Shown: positions 32,806-41,857 of the stretch, one piece after another
How the letters are laid out: the number at the start of each line of letters is the position of its first letter
How positions within the stretch are numbered: position 1 is the stretch's first letter
NCBI RefSeq assembly: GCF_001592305.1
Contig: NZ_BCWR01000001.1
Location: 372,001-436,000 of the forward strand
Direction of reading: 5' to 3'
From: Hydrogenophaga taeniospiralis CCUG 15921
GTDB taxonomy: Bacteria > Pseudomonadota > Gammaproteobacteria > Burkholderiales > Burkholderiaceae_C
Length of the DNA: 64,000 nucleotides
Position numbers and translations under genes: made by a program
Notes under the pieces: model-generated
Told to the model about the DNA's origin: nothing
What the model saw: only the letters and a program-made list of their open reading frames with translations
The model's database searches: none

Positions 32806-34113
32806 GTGAAATTCCGCCTCGCCTCCGTTCTCACGGCCGCTCTGCTGAGCGCCGGCATGGCGCACGCCGCCACCGAACTCGTGATCGCGACCGTGAACAA
32901 CGGCCACATGATCGAGATGCAGAAACTCGGCAAACACTTCGAAGCCGCCAACCCCGACATCAAGCTCAAGTGGGTCACTCTGGAAGAAGGCGTGCTGCGC
33001 CAGCGCGTCACCACCGACATCGCCACCAAGGGCGGCCAGTTCGACGTGATGACCATCGGCATGTACGAAACCCCGATCTGGGGCAAGAAGGGCTGGCTGC
33101 AGGAGCTCAAGACCGACGCCGCCTACGACGTGGACGACCTGCTGCCCGCCATGCGCAACGGTCTGTCGGTGAGCGGCAAGCTCTACGCCGCGCCGTTCTA
33201 TGGCGAAAGCTCGATGCTGATGTACCGCAAGGACTTGGCCGACAAGGCCGGCGTGACCGTGCCCGAGCGCCCGACCTGGACCCAGATCGCCGATCTGGCC
33301 AAGAAGATCCACGATCCCAAAGCCGGTGTGTACGGCATCTGCCTGCGCGGCAAGCCGGGCTGGGGCGACAACATGGCCTTCCTCTCCACCCTGGTGAACA
33401 CCTTCGGCGGCCAGTGGTTCGACATGAGCTGGAAACCGCAACTGGAGAGCAAGCCCTGGAAGGACGCGATCACCTTCTACGTGGACCTGCTGAAGAACTA
33501 CGGCCCGCCCGGCTCCAGCGCCAACAGCTTCAACGAGATCCTGGCGCTGACCAACTCGGGCAAGTGCGGCATGTGGATCGACGCCACCATCGCCGCCTCG
33601 TTTGTGAGCGACCCCAAGCAGTCCAAGGTGGCCGACCAGATGGCCTTTGCCCAGGCGCCCACGCAAGTGACGCCCAAGGGCGCGAACTGGCTCTGGGCCT
33701 GGTCGCTGGCCATTCCGGCCGGCTCGCAGAAGGTGGACGCGGCGCAGAAGTTCATCAGCTGGGCCACCTCCAAGGACTACATCAACCTGGTGGGCAAGAC
33801 CAACGGCTGGGGCACCGTGCCCACCGGCACGCGCAAGAGCACCTACGCGAACGCGGACTTCCTGAAGGCCGCGCGCTTTGCGCCGGCGGAGAAGCTCGCC
33901 ATCGACACCGCGAACCCGAACGATTCGACCCTGCCCAAGAGCCCGTACGTGGGCGTGCAGTTCGCCGCCATCCCGGAGTTCCAGGCGATCGGCATCGCCG
34001 TGGGCCAGCAGATGAGCGCCGCCCTCGCCGGCAAGACCACGGTGGACGCCGCGCTCAAGGCCGGCCAGGTGGCGGCCGAGCGGGAGATGAAGAAGGCGGG
34101 CTACTACAAGTAA
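32806..34113 (+). CDS. polyol ABC transporter periplasmic substrate-binding protein
   Basis: 435 aa from a GTG at 32806, chosen because AAGGAGA stands 9 bases upstream and a normal signal peptide then follows (ending GMAHA). The open frame extends to 32761 without a site. Extracellular solute-binding family 1: WVTLEEGVLRQRVTTDIATK, GGQFDVMTIGMYETPIWGKK, GWLQEL, YGICLRGKPGWGDNMAFLST. This pattern is typical of mannitol/sorbitol-binding proteins. It opens the polyol locus. A strong hairpin separates it from the permease genes. Confidence 0.9.
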   Translation: MKFRLASVLTAALLSAGMAHAATELVIATVNNGHMIEMQKLGKHFEAANPDIKLKWVTLEEGVLRQRVTTDIATKGGQFDVMTIGMYETPIWGKKGWLQELKTDAAYDVDDLLPAMRNGLSVSGKLYAAPFYGESSMLMYRKDLADKAGVTVPERPTWTQIADLAKKIHDPKAGVYGICLRGKPGWGDNMAFLSTLVNTFGGQWFDMSWKPQLESKPWKDAITFYVDLLKNYGPPGSSANSFNEILALTNSGKCGMWIDATIAASFVSDPKQSKVADQMAFAQAPTQVTPKGANWLWAWSLAIPAGSQKVDAAQKFISWATSKDYINLVGKTNGWGTVPTGTRKSTYANADFLKAARFAPAEKLAIDTANPNDSTLPKSPYVGVQFAAIPEFQAIGIAVGQQMSAALAGKTTVDAALKAGQVAAEREMKKAGYYK

Positions 34114-34136
34114 GCCGACAAGCGCGAGGGCTGTTC

Positions 34137-34166
34137 ACACCCTCTCCCGCGTGCGGGAGAGGGTGT
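34137..34166. terminator. strong hairpin between the binding-protein and permease genes
   Basis: ACACCCTCTCCCGC and its complement GCGGGAGAGGGTGT (14 paired bases, 2-base loop, continuing into a short TTTG). Within an ABC operon such a structure usually acts as a processing or attenuation element that leaves more of the binding-protein message. Confidence 0.6.
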
Positions 34167-34203
34167 TTGACTCCCCTGTTTCCGTTGCCACCAGGGCCTC
34201 TCC

Positions 34204-35064
34204 ATGAACCGCCTGCTCCCCCGACTGCTGCTTACGCCCGCCGTGGCCACGCTCTTCCTCTGGATGATCGTGCCGCTGGTGATGACGATCTACTTCAGCG
34301 TCATCCGCTTCAACCTGATGCAGCCCGACCAGACCGGCTTCATCGGCCTGGAGAACTTCGAATACTTCGTCACCGACCCGTCCTTCGGCACGGCGGTGAT
34401 GAACACCCTGCTGCTGCTCGGCAGCGTGATTCTGATCACCGTGGTCGTCGGCATCGCCATTGCCTTGCTGATCAACGAGCCCTTTGCCGGCCGCGGCTTG
34501 GTGCGCGTGCTGCTCATCTCCCCGTTCTTCGTCATGCCCACGGTCAACGCGCTGATGTGGAAGAACATGATGATGAACCCCATCTACGGCGTGCTGGCCC
34601 AGGTCTGGGCCTTCTTTGGCGCCACCCCGGTGGACTGGCTGACCGACCACCCGCTGTTCTCCATCATCGTGATGGTGTCGTGGCAATGGCTGCCCTTCGC
34701 CACGCTGATCTTCATGACCGCGCTGCAGAGCATGAACCGCGAGCAGCTCGAAGCCGCGCGCATGGACGGCGCCACCTACGGCCAGCAACTGCGCTACCTC
34801 TACATCCCGCACCTCGGCCGCTCGGTGGCCGTGGTGGTGATGATCGAAATGATCTTTTTGCTCAGCGTGTTCGCCGAGATCTACACCACCACCGGCGGCG
34901 GCCCGGGCGACGCCAGCACCAACGTGGCCTTTCTGATCTTCAAGCAGGCGCTCTTGAACTTCGACGCCGGTGTGGCCTCGGCCGGCGCGCTGTTCGCCGT
35001 CGTGCTGGCCAACATCGCCGCCATCTTCCTGATCCGCATGGTCGGCAAGAACCTCGATAAATAA
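34204..35064 (+). CDS. polyol ABC transporter permease 1
   Basis: 286 aa with six hydrophobic segments. The EAA loop LQSMNREQLEAARMDGATYG QQ is the contact with the ATPase. WMIVPLVMTIYFSVIRFNLM at the N-terminus and FIGLENFEYFVTDPSFGTAV are typical of MalF-type sugar-alcohol permeases. It is followed after 10 bases by the second permease gene. Confidence 0.92.
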   Translation: MNRLLPRLLLTPAVATLFLWMIVPLVMTIYFSVIRFNLMQPDQTGFIGLENFEYFVTDPSFGTAVMNTLLLLGSVILITVVVGIAIALLINEPFAGRGLVRVLLISPFFVMPTVNALMWKNMMMNPIYGVLAQVWAFFGATPVDWLTDHPLFSIIVMVSWQWLPFATLIFMTALQSMNREQLEAARMDGATYGQQLRYLYIPHLGRSVAVVVMIEMIFLLSVFAEIYTTTGGGPGDASTNVAFLIFKQALLNFDAGVASAGALFAVVLANIAAIFLIRMVGKNLDK

Positions 35065-35074
35065 GGCCCACCCC

Positions 35075-35905
35075 ATGGCACGCCAATCCACCTACACCCC
35101 CGCCTACGCGGTGCGCACCGTGGCCGCCTGGGCCGTGGCCCTGCTGCTGTTCTTCCCGCTGGGCTGGTTGCTGCTGACCGCGTTCAAGACCGAGCTGCAG
35201 GCCATCGCCATTCCGCCCGAGCTGTTCTTCAGCCCCACGCTGGAGAACTTCCACGAGGTGCAGGAGCGCAGCGACTACCTGCACTACGCCTGGAACTCGG
35301 TGGTCACCAGCGTGGTGTCCACCCTGCTCGGGCTGGCCATCGCTGCGCCCGCGGCCTACGCCATGGCCTTCTTCAAGGGCCGGCACGACAAGGACATCCT
35401 CATGTGGATGCTGTCGACCAAGATGATGCCCGCCGTGGGTGCGCTGGTGCCCATCTACGTGCTGGCGCAGAAGAGCCACCTGCTCGACACGCAGCTCGCG
35501 CTGATCATCGTGTTCACGCTGTCCAACCTGCCCATCATGGTGTGGATGCTGTATTCGGCCTTCAAGGAAATTCCGAACGAAATCCTGGAAGCCGCTCGCA
35601 TGGACGGCGCCACTCTCTGGCAGGAGGCCACCAAGGTGCTGCTGCCGCTGTCGCTCGGCGGCTTCGCGTCCACCGGTCTGCTGTGTCTGGTGCTCTCGTG
35701 GAACGAAGCCTTCTGGAGCCTGAACCTCAGCTCGGCCCAGGCCGGCACGCTCGCCACCCTGATCGCCAGCTACTCCAGCCCCGAAGGCCTGTTTTGGGCC
35801 AAGCTCTCCGCCGCCTCGCTCATGGCCATTGCGCCCATCGTGGTGTTTGGCTGGTTCAGCCAGAAACAACTCGTTCAGGGCCTCACGTTTGGCGCTGTGA
35901 AGTGA
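35075..35905 (+). CDS. polyol ABC transporter permease 2
   Basis: 276 aa, six hydrophobic segments, MalG-type. Landmarks are LGWLLLTAFKTELQAIAIPP near the N-terminus, STKMMPAVGALVPIYVLAQK and the EAA loop YSAFKEIPNEILEAARMDGA. It pairs with the upstream permease to form the membrane channel; the ATPase gene follows after 20 bases. Confidence 0.92.
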   Translation: MARQSTYTPAYAVRTVAAWAVALLLFFPLGWLLLTAFKTELQAIAIPPELFFSPTLENFHEVQERSDYLHYAWNSVVTSVVSTLLGLAIAAPAAYAMAFFKGRHDKDILMWMLSTKMMPAVGALVPIYVLAQKSHLLDTQLALIIVFTLSNLPIMVWMLYSAFKEIPNEILEAARMDGATLWQEATKVLLPLSLGGFASTGLLCLVLSWNEAFWSLNLSSAQAGTLATLIASYSSPEGLFWAKLSAASLMAIAPIVVFGWFSQKQLVQGLTFGAVK

Positions 35906-35925
35906 CTCTCCAAAGGACAAGAAAC

Positions 35926-36960
35926 ATGGCCTACCTGCAACTCAAAGGCATCGAAAAATTCTTCGGTGAACACCGCGCCATCAAGGGCATCGATCTGGAC
36001 ATCCAGCCGGGCGAGTTCATCGTCTTCGTCGGGCCTTCGGGCTGCGGCAAGTCCACGCTGCTGCGGCTGATCGCAGGGCTGGAGCACATCGACGGCGGCA
36101 CGCTCAGCCTCGAAGGCCGCGACATCACGCACCTGCCGTCGAGCAAGCGCGATCTCGCCATGGTGTTCCAGAGCTACGCGCTCTACCCGCACATGAGCGT
36201 GTTCGAGAACATGAGCTTCGCGCTCAAGCTCGCCAAGGTGGACCCCAAGGTCATCGCCGAGAAGGTGAATCGCGCGGCCGACATCCTGAACCTCACGCCC
36301 TACCTGCAGCGCACGCCCAAGGAGCTTTCGGGCGGCCAGCGCCAGCGTGTCGCCATCGGCCGCGCCATCGTGCGCGCGCCCAAGGTATTTCTGTTTGACG
36401 AGCCGCTGTCCAATCTCGACGCGGCCCTGCGCGGCCAGACCCGGGTGGAGATCGCCAAGCTGCACCGCGACCTGGGCGCCACCACCATCTACGTGACGCA
36501 CGACCAGGTGGAAGCCATGACGCTGGCCGACCGCGTGGTGGTGCTGCGCGACGGCGTCATCGAACAGGTGGGCACGCCGCTGGAGCTGTACGACAAGCCG
36601 GCCAACCAGTTCGTGGCGCAGTTCATCGGCACGCCGCAGATGAACGTGGTGCCCAGTGCGCAACTGCCCGCCGCCGCGATGCCGCTGGTGCCGCCCGCGG
36701 CCCAGGGCGGCTCGATCGGCCTGCGCCCGGAAACGGTGGTGGTGCGGCAGGACGATCAAGGCCTGGTGCGGGGCCGGGTCGATCTGGTGGAGGCACTCGG
36801 CGCCGAGACGCTGATCTACGTACACACCACCGAAGGTGCGCAGCTGGTGGCACGCCAGAGCGAGCGCACCCACCTGAGCCCCGGCGACGCCGTGACGCTG
36901 GACCTGGCGACCGGCCAGGCCCACTGGTTCGACAGCAGCGGCCGCGTGGTCACCGCCTGA
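35926..36960 (+). CDS. polyol ABC transporter ATP-binding protein
   Basis: 344 aa from the ATG at 35926, preceded by AAAGGACAAG. Walker A GPSGCGKSTLLRLIAG, Q-loop AMVFQSYALYPHMSVFENM, signature LSGGQRQRVAIGRAIVRAPK, Walker B VFLFDEPLSNLD and switch His VTHDQVEAM are all intact. The C-terminal 100 residues form the MalK-type OB regulatory domain (IGLRPETVVV). It drives sugar-alcohol import with the three preceding genes. Confidence 0.94.
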   Translation: MAYLQLKGIEKFFGEHRAIKGIDLDIQPGEFIVFVGPSGCGKSTLLRLIAGLEHIDGGTLSLEGRDITHLPSSKRDLAMVFQSYALYPHMSVFENMSFALKLAKVDPKVIAEKVNRAADILNLTPYLQRTPKELSGGQRQRVAIGRAIVRAPKVFLFDEPLSNLDAALRGQTRVEIAKLHRDLGATTIYVTHDQVEAMTLADRVVVLRDGVIEQVGTPLELYDKPANQFVAQFIGTPQMNVVPSAQLPAAAMPLVPPAAQGGSIGLRPETVVVRQDDQGLVRGRVDLVEALGAETLIYVHTTEGAQLVARQSERTHLSPGDAVTLDLATGQAHWFDSSGRVVTA

Positions 36961-37009
36961 GCCACCACCCCTTTTCCCGACCCCACACCCGCGCCTTCCC
37001 ATCGCCACC

Positions 37010-38425
37010 ATGAGCACGCCTTCTTCTTCCGCCGAGCTGACCATCCTGCACCTGGGGTTGGGCTCGTTCCACCGCGCCCACCAGGCGCTCTACCTGCACC
37101 GCTTGCACCAGCTGGGCGACGCCCGCTGGGTGATCGCGGCCGGCAACCTGCGGCCCGACATGCCCGAGACCATGGCCGCGCTGCAGGCCCAGGGCGGCGC
37201 CTACACGCTGGAGACCGTCACGCCGCAGGGCGAGCGCCGCTACACGCGCATCGAATCGATCCGCCGCGTGCTGCCCTACCAGGCCGATCTGGCGCCGCTG
37301 ATCGCCCTGGCCGCAGCACCGGCCACGCGCATCATCTCCTTCACCGTCACCGAGGCCGGCTACTACCTCGACGCGAACGACCGCCTCGACTGGCCCGGCT
37401 TCCCCGACTTGCGCGCCGATCTCGCCGCGGTACGCGCCGGCCAGGCCGGCCACACGCTCTACGGCGCGCTCGCCACCCTGCTGCGCGCGCGCATGCGGCA
37501 GCACAGCGGCCCCGTCACCCTGCTCAACTGCGACAACCTGCGCCACAACGGCGAGCGCTCGCGCAGCGGCCTGCTGCAGTTCATCGAAGCCCTGGGCGAC
37601 ACCGCGCTGGCCGACTGGGTGCGCACCCACACCACCAGCCCCAACGCGATGGTCGACCGCATCACCCCGCGCCCCACGCCCGACGTGGCCGAGCGCGTGC
37701 GGGCCGCCACTGGCTGGGACGACCGCGCCCCGGTCATGGGCGAGAGCTTCATCCAGTGGGTGATCGAAGACCACTTCATCGCCGGCCGGCCCGACTGGGC
37801 GCGCGTGGGCGTGGAACTGGTGGACTCGGTGCTGCCCTACGAGGAAGCCAAGATCCGCCTGCTCAACGCCACCCACAGCTGCATCGCCTGGGCCGGCACG
37901 CTGGCGGGCTACCGCCACATCCACGAGGGCACGCACGACCCGGTCATCCGGAAGATGGCGCACGACTACGTGACCGACGACGCGATCCCGGTCCTGCTGC
38001 CCAGCCCCATCGATCTGGAAGCCTACCGCGACGTGGTGCTCGACCGCTTCGGCAACCCCGCCATCCAGGACACCAACCAGCGCGTGGCCATGGACGGTTT
38101 CGCCAAGATCCCCGGCATGATCGCGCCCACCATCCGCGACAGGCTCGCGCGCGGCGAGAGCATCGCCAGCGTGGCCCTGCTGCCCGCCCTCTTCCTGGCC
38201 TGCCTGCAGCGCTGGCACCAGGGCACGCTGCCCTACGCCTACCAGGACCAGGCCATGGACCCGACCGCGGCCCACGCCATCTGCGACGCCGCCGACCCGG
38301 TGGCCGCCTTCACCGCCGACCCCACGCTCTGGGGCGAACTGGCCAGCGATCCCCGCCTCGTCAGTGCCCTGCGCGATGCCTTCTCGCGCGTTCAATCCTT
38401 CATTTCGGACCACCAGACACCATGA
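37010..38425 (+). CDS. mannitol-dehydrogenase-family polyol dehydrogenase
   Basis: 471 aa. The nucleotide-binding start HLGLGSFHRAHQALYLHRL and the central NCDNLRHNG, together with the catalytic-region LPYEEAKIRLLNATHSCIAW (Lys-x5-Asn-x2-His), match the long-chain mannitol/arabinitol dehydrogenase family. These oxidise D-mannitol, D-arabinitol or D-sorbitol to ketoses without metal. It follows the polyol ABC genes and overlaps the next gene by ATGA, so it is the first catabolic step for the imported polyol. D-arabinitol or mannitol cannot be separated from sequence alone. Confidence 0.9.
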   Translation: MSTPSSSAELTILHLGLGSFHRAHQALYLHRLHQLGDARWVIAAGNLRPDMPETMAALQAQGGAYTLETVTPQGERRYTRIESIRRVLPYQADLAPLIALAAAPATRIISFTVTEAGYYLDANDRLDWPGFPDLRADLAAVRAGQAGHTLYGALATLLRARMRQHSGPVTLLNCDNLRHNGERSRSGLLQFIEALGDTALADWVRTHTTSPNAMVDRITPRPTPDVAERVRAATGWDDRAPVMGESFIQWVIEDHFIAGRPDWARVGVELVDSVLPYEEAKIRLLNATHSCIAWAGTLAGYRHIHEGTHDPVIRKMAHDYVTDDAIPVLLPSPIDLEAYRDVVLDRFGNPAIQDTNQRVAMDGFAKIPGMIAPTIRDRLARGESIASVALLPALFLACLQRWHQGTLPYAYQDQAMDPTAAHAICDAADPVAAFTADPTLWGELASDPRLVSALRDAFSRVQSFISDHQTP

Positions 38426-39210
38426 GCCTTCGACTGACCCACAAACACGCCCTGCTCACCGGCGCCGCGGGCGGCATCGGCCTGGCCGTGGCCACCGCCT
38501 ACCTGCAACAGGGCGCGCGCTGCACCGTGGCCGACATCGGCAAGACCGCGTCGGCCGAACTCACCCGGCTGCTCCAGGCCTACCCCGACAGCCTGCAGTA
38601 CCTGCCCACCGACGTGACCCGGCCCGAACAGGTGGACGCGCTGATCCACGCGGCCAGCGCGCGCTTCGGCGCCATCACCACGCTGTTCAACAACGCCGCC
38701 ATCTTCGACATGGCCCCGCTGCTGGAAAGCGATGAAGCCATGTACGACCGGATCTTCGCGGTCAACGTCAAGGGCGCGTTCTTCGTCATGCAGAAGGTGC
38801 TGGCCCACATGGTGGCCAGCCAGGTGCAGGGCGGTGCGGTGATCAACATGGCCTCGCAGGCCGGTCGTCGCGGCGAGGCGCTGGTGTCGCACTACTGCGC
38901 GAGCAAGGCCGCCATCATCAGCTACACCCAGAGCGCCGCGCTCGCCATGGCGCCGCACCGGATTCGCGTCAACGGCATCGCCCCCGGCGTGATCGCCACG
39001 CCCATGTGGAAAGACGTGGACGCGCTGTTCGCCAAGTACGAGAACCTGCCGATTGGCGAGAAGAAAAGGCGCGTCGGCGAAGCCGTGCCCCTGGGCCACA
39101 TGGGCGACCCCACTGACCTCTGCGGCGCCGCGGTTTTCCTCGCCAGCGACGAGGCTTCGTACATCACGGCGCAAACGCTGAATGTGGACGGTGGTAACGT
39201 CATGAACTGA
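38422..39210 (+). CDS. sorbitol/galactitol-type SDR dehydrogenase
   Basis: 262 aa. LTGAAGGIGLAVATAYLQQG at the N-terminus, LFNNAAIFDMAPLLES, and Ser/Tyr/Lys in NMASQAGRRGEALVSHYCAS KAA are the SDR catalytic signature, ending in NVDGGNVMN. The sequence resembles SmoS-type sorbitol dehydrogenases (sorbitol to fructose). Translation is coupled to the preceding dehydrogenase, so the operon handles at least two polyols. Confidence 0.88.
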   Translation: MSLRLTHKHALLTGAAGGIGLAVATAYLQQGARCTVADIGKTASAELTRLLQAYPDSLQYLPTDVTRPEQVDALIHAASARFGAITTLFNNAAIFDMAPLLESDEAMYDRIFAVNVKGAFFVMQKVLAHMVASQVQGGAVINMASQAGRRGEALVSHYCASKAAIISYTQSAALAMAPHRIRVNGIAPGVIATPMWKDVDALFAKYENLPIGEKKRRVGEAVPLGHMGDPTDLCGAAVFLASDEASYITAQTLNVDGGNVMN

Positions 39211-39213
39211 AGC

Positions 39214-40149
39214 ATGACCGCCAAGACGCACGCCACCCCGCGCCAGCTCAGGCCCGAGCTGGAACACGAGTACGCGCGCTCGCCCGACCTGGGCTACGAG
39301 TCGCCGACCGAGGTGGGTTTCGTGCGCTGCCTCGCGCACGGCTTCCCCACCCCGCTGGCGCGCTGGCACTACCACGACGAATACGAGCTGCACCTGATCA
39401 CCGCCACCAGCGGCAAGGTCTTCGTGGGCGACTGGATCGGGCCGTTCCAGCCCGGCCAGTTGGTGCTCACCGGGCCGCGCCTGCCGCACAACTGGGTCAG
39501 CATGGACCTGCCCCAGGGCGGTGTGCCGCTGCGTGATCTGGTGATCCAGTTTTCGCACGAGCCGCTGGTGCGCGCCAGCGACACCATCCCCGAGCTGGCC
39601 GAGGTGCTGCCGCTGCTGGAGCGCGCCAAACACGGCATCGAATTCTTCGGCCTGTCCGACGCCGCCGAGGCCCACTGGCACAAGGTGAAAGCCACGCGTG
39701 GCCTGCGCCGTTTCACCGCGTTCTGCGACTTCATGTGCGATCTCGCGGCCTGCACCGACTACCGGCTGCTCTCGGCCGTGCAGCTGCAGAGCACCGACGA
39801 CGACGCCTCGCTGGACCAGATCGACGCCGTGGTCAGCCGCATCACCGAGCACCTGGCCGACGAACACTCGGCCGCCGCGCTGGCCGCCGCGCTTGGCATG
39901 AGCGAGAGCCGCTTCAGCCGCTTTTTCCGCCGCGCCACCGGCAACACCTTCACCGATTTCGTCAACCGTGTGCGCATCAGCCGCGCCTGCCAGCTGCTGA
40001 TGGACAGCGAGCAACAGGTCACCCACATCTGCTACGAAGTGGGCTTCAACAACGTGGCCAACTTCAACCGCCGCTTCCTTGAAATCAAGGGCATGACGCC
40101 GAGCGAGTTCCGCAAGCAGTCGCTCACCCGGTTTCGCGGAGCGGTTTGA
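39214..40149 (+). CDS. AraC-family regulator of the polyol locus
   Basis: 311 aa. The N-terminal half is a cupin-type sugar-binding domain (ARWHYHDEYELHLITATSGK, LVLTGPRLPHNWVSMDLPQG). The C-terminus has two helix-turn-helix motifs (AALAAALGMSESRFSRFFRR and HICYEVGFNNVANFNRRFLE). It follows the SDR gene by 3 bases as the last gene of the polyol operon and probably activates it on binding the polyol. Confidence 0.92.
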   Translation: MTAKTHATPRQLRPELEHEYARSPDLGYESPTEVGFVRCLAHGFPTPLARWHYHDEYELHLITATSGKVFVGDWIGPFQPGQLVLTGPRLPHNWVSMDLPQGGVPLRDLVIQFSHEPLVRASDTIPELAEVLPLLERAKHGIEFFGLSDAAEAHWHKVKATRGLRRFTAFCDFMCDLAACTDYRLLSAVQLQSTDDDASLDQIDAVVSRITEHLADEHSAAALAAALGMSESRFSRFFRRATGNTFTDFVNRVRISRACQLLMDSEQQVTHICYEVGFNNVANFNRRFLEIKGMTPSEFRKQSLTRFRGAV

Positions 40150-40150
40150 G

Positions 40151-40232
40151 CCCCCCCGCAGCGCTTCGCGCTACCCCCCAGGGGGCGGCACTGGCCGTCC
40201 GGCAAAGCCGGCCCGGCGGTGCCCTGGGTTGG
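40151..40232. repeat. dispersed intergenic repeat, copy 1
   Basis: CCCCGCAGCGCTTCGCGCTA, then CCCCCCAGGGGGC, then GGCAAAGCCGGCCC: two short hairpins after a gene stop. Near-identical copies occur at 47163, 56387 and 57674. Confidence 0.75.
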
Positions 40233-40319
40233 GCCTCTTCTTGCGTTGCGGGTAGCGCTCCGGTGCCGTTGAAGCTGATACCGTGATACGGGCGTTCTTG
40301 AAAGGAACGCCGATACGAC

Positions 40320-41636
40320 TCAGCCGTGCGCCTGGTTGAGCTGGCGGGCGATGATGTCGTGGTTGAGCCAGAGCACCGGGCCGCTGGGGGCCGAGCACTC
40401 GCGGAACATCAGGGCGCCGGAGGCTTCGATCACCAGGGCGCTGAGCAAGTCGGTGATGAGCGCGCCGCGCTCCTTGTGCATGGCCACGATGTCGTCGGAG
40501 GCGCCGATCATCAGGTCGGCCAGGCCCTGGCTGTTGGGCATGGGCCAGGCGGCGAAGTTGCCGTAGCCCTTCATCACGTCGGTGGCGTAGAAGTCGGCGA
40601 TCCTCTGCATCACCGTGTCGAGCGCGCCGGCCTCGCTCAGCAGCTCGCGGCAGGCCTGCCACTGGGCTTCGGCCCAGGCGCCGCCGTTTTCCCGCTTGAG
40701 CGCGCGCAGCAGCGAGAACAGCGGCAGTTCGACGCCGACGAAGATGTCCGACGAGTTGGTGCGGATCTCGGGGCAGTTGTAGACCGTGGCGCGAATGCCC
40801 TGCTCCCACGCGGCCTGGGCGATGCGCTCCAGCCGCATCTTGGCGTAGCCCTGGGTGTAGTTGCTGTAGGTCTGCCACTGGTACTCGTCGCCGATGAGGA
40901 TGCTGGTGCCGTGGTAGCCGTAGGCGCTGTAGCAGACCTGGCCGCCGCTGCGCTCGGCGCGCTCCCGGATGGCCGCGCTGGCTTCGATGAGGTGGCCGAA
41001 GGTGTTGGCCGAGACTTCGTCGAAGTTCTGCAGGATGAGCTTGCCCAGGTCGCTGTCGAGCAGCACCTGCGAGGACTGGTGGCGATCGCCCCGGCCCTTG
41101 TAGACGCGGTTGGCGATGGCGAGGAAGACCTTGGCCTTGGGGATGCCGCCGGCCATGGTGTGGGCAAAAAACACGTTGCGGCCGTCGGGAATCATGCCGT
41201 CGAGCGTGGCCATGACCTGGGCCAGCGAGGTCTTGAAGCGCGCCACGCCGATCTCGCGGCATGTCGCGATGTGGTCCCAGTCGAGCTTGTCTTCGGTCCA
41301 GGTCTTGAGCGTGAGCTTGCCCAGCATTTCCGTGGGCGTGGGGGTGCCGGCGGGGGCGTCCATGTCAAAACCGGCCATGAGCGGCACGTTGATGATCTTG
41401 CCGCCCAGGTTGGCTTCGCCCGCGGCGAGTTCCTCGTCGGTCAGCGGGCGCAGCGTGCCGTCGGCTTCGCGGCGGCCCACGGTGATGCCGATGATGCTCA
41501 TGCCCGCCTGGCGCGCTTCGTTGACCAGGCCGTTGGCGTAGCCGCGGCCGAACAGTTCACCAAACAGCACGAACACGTCGCCTGCGCGAAAGATGTTTTT
41601 CTGGGGAAGTTGAGTCAGGGCGATAGGACCGTTCAT
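40320..41636 (-). CDS. FabMG-like enoyl-reductase-family protein
   Basis: 438 aa from ATG 41636 (open frame extends to 41723 without family resemblance). The N-terminal half reads FRAGDVFVLFGELFGRGYAN then GITVGRREADG, and later TMAGGIPKAKVFLAIANRVY, GDEYQWQTYSNYTQGYAKMR. I recognise this as the group annotated as FabMG-type enoyl-ACP reductases, but the assignment rests on memory of the family name and is uncertain; no catalytic motif is assigned. It lies alone, minus-strand, divergent from the penicillin-binding protein gene. Confidence 0.55.
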   Translation of the reverse strand: MNGPIALTQLPQKNIFRAGDVFVLFGELFGRGYANGLVNEARQAGMSIIGITVGRREADGTLRPLTDEELAAGEANLGGKIINVPLMAGFDMDAPAGTPTPTEMLGKLTLKTWTEDKLDWDHIATCREIGVARFKTSLAQVMATLDGMIPDGRNVFFAHTMAGGIPKAKVFLAIANRVYKGRGDRHQSSQVLLDSDLGKLILQNFDEVSANTFGHLIEASAAIRERAERSGGQVCYSAYGYHGTSILIGDEYQWQTYSNYTQGYAKMRLERIAQAAWEQGIRATVYNCPEIRTNSSDIFVGVELPLFSLLRALKRENGGAWAEAQWQACRELLSEAGALDTVMQRIADFYATDVMKGYGNFAAWPMPNSQGLADLMIGASDDIVAMHKERGALITDLLSALVIEASGALMFRECSAPSGPVLWLNHDIIARQLNQAHG

Positions 41637-41753
41637 GTCGATTCTGTGGGTGTGTGAAAAGGGAGCTCCGCGGCCGCAGCCGGGTCGGTCACGGCAGTTT
41701 GGGGCCGCCAAGGCTACCCCCAAAAATGCGGACCGTTTGAGGGGCGTACTCTA

Positions 41754-41779
41754 CCGGAGAGCGGGCCAGGGCTCTCCGG
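41754..41779. other. 9-bp inverted repeat in the FabMG-like/mrcA divergent region
   Basis: CCGGAGAGC and GCTCTCCGG separated by 8 bases, between two divergent genes. No T-run follows. Could be an operator or an RNA hairpin in one of the leaders. Confidence 0.4.
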
Positions 41780-41857
41780 CACGACAATCACGCCCGGTTA
41801 CCGGAAATTTCGGCCGCTCCTTATTCGCTTCACACACATCCCGGACAATTGCGTCCC

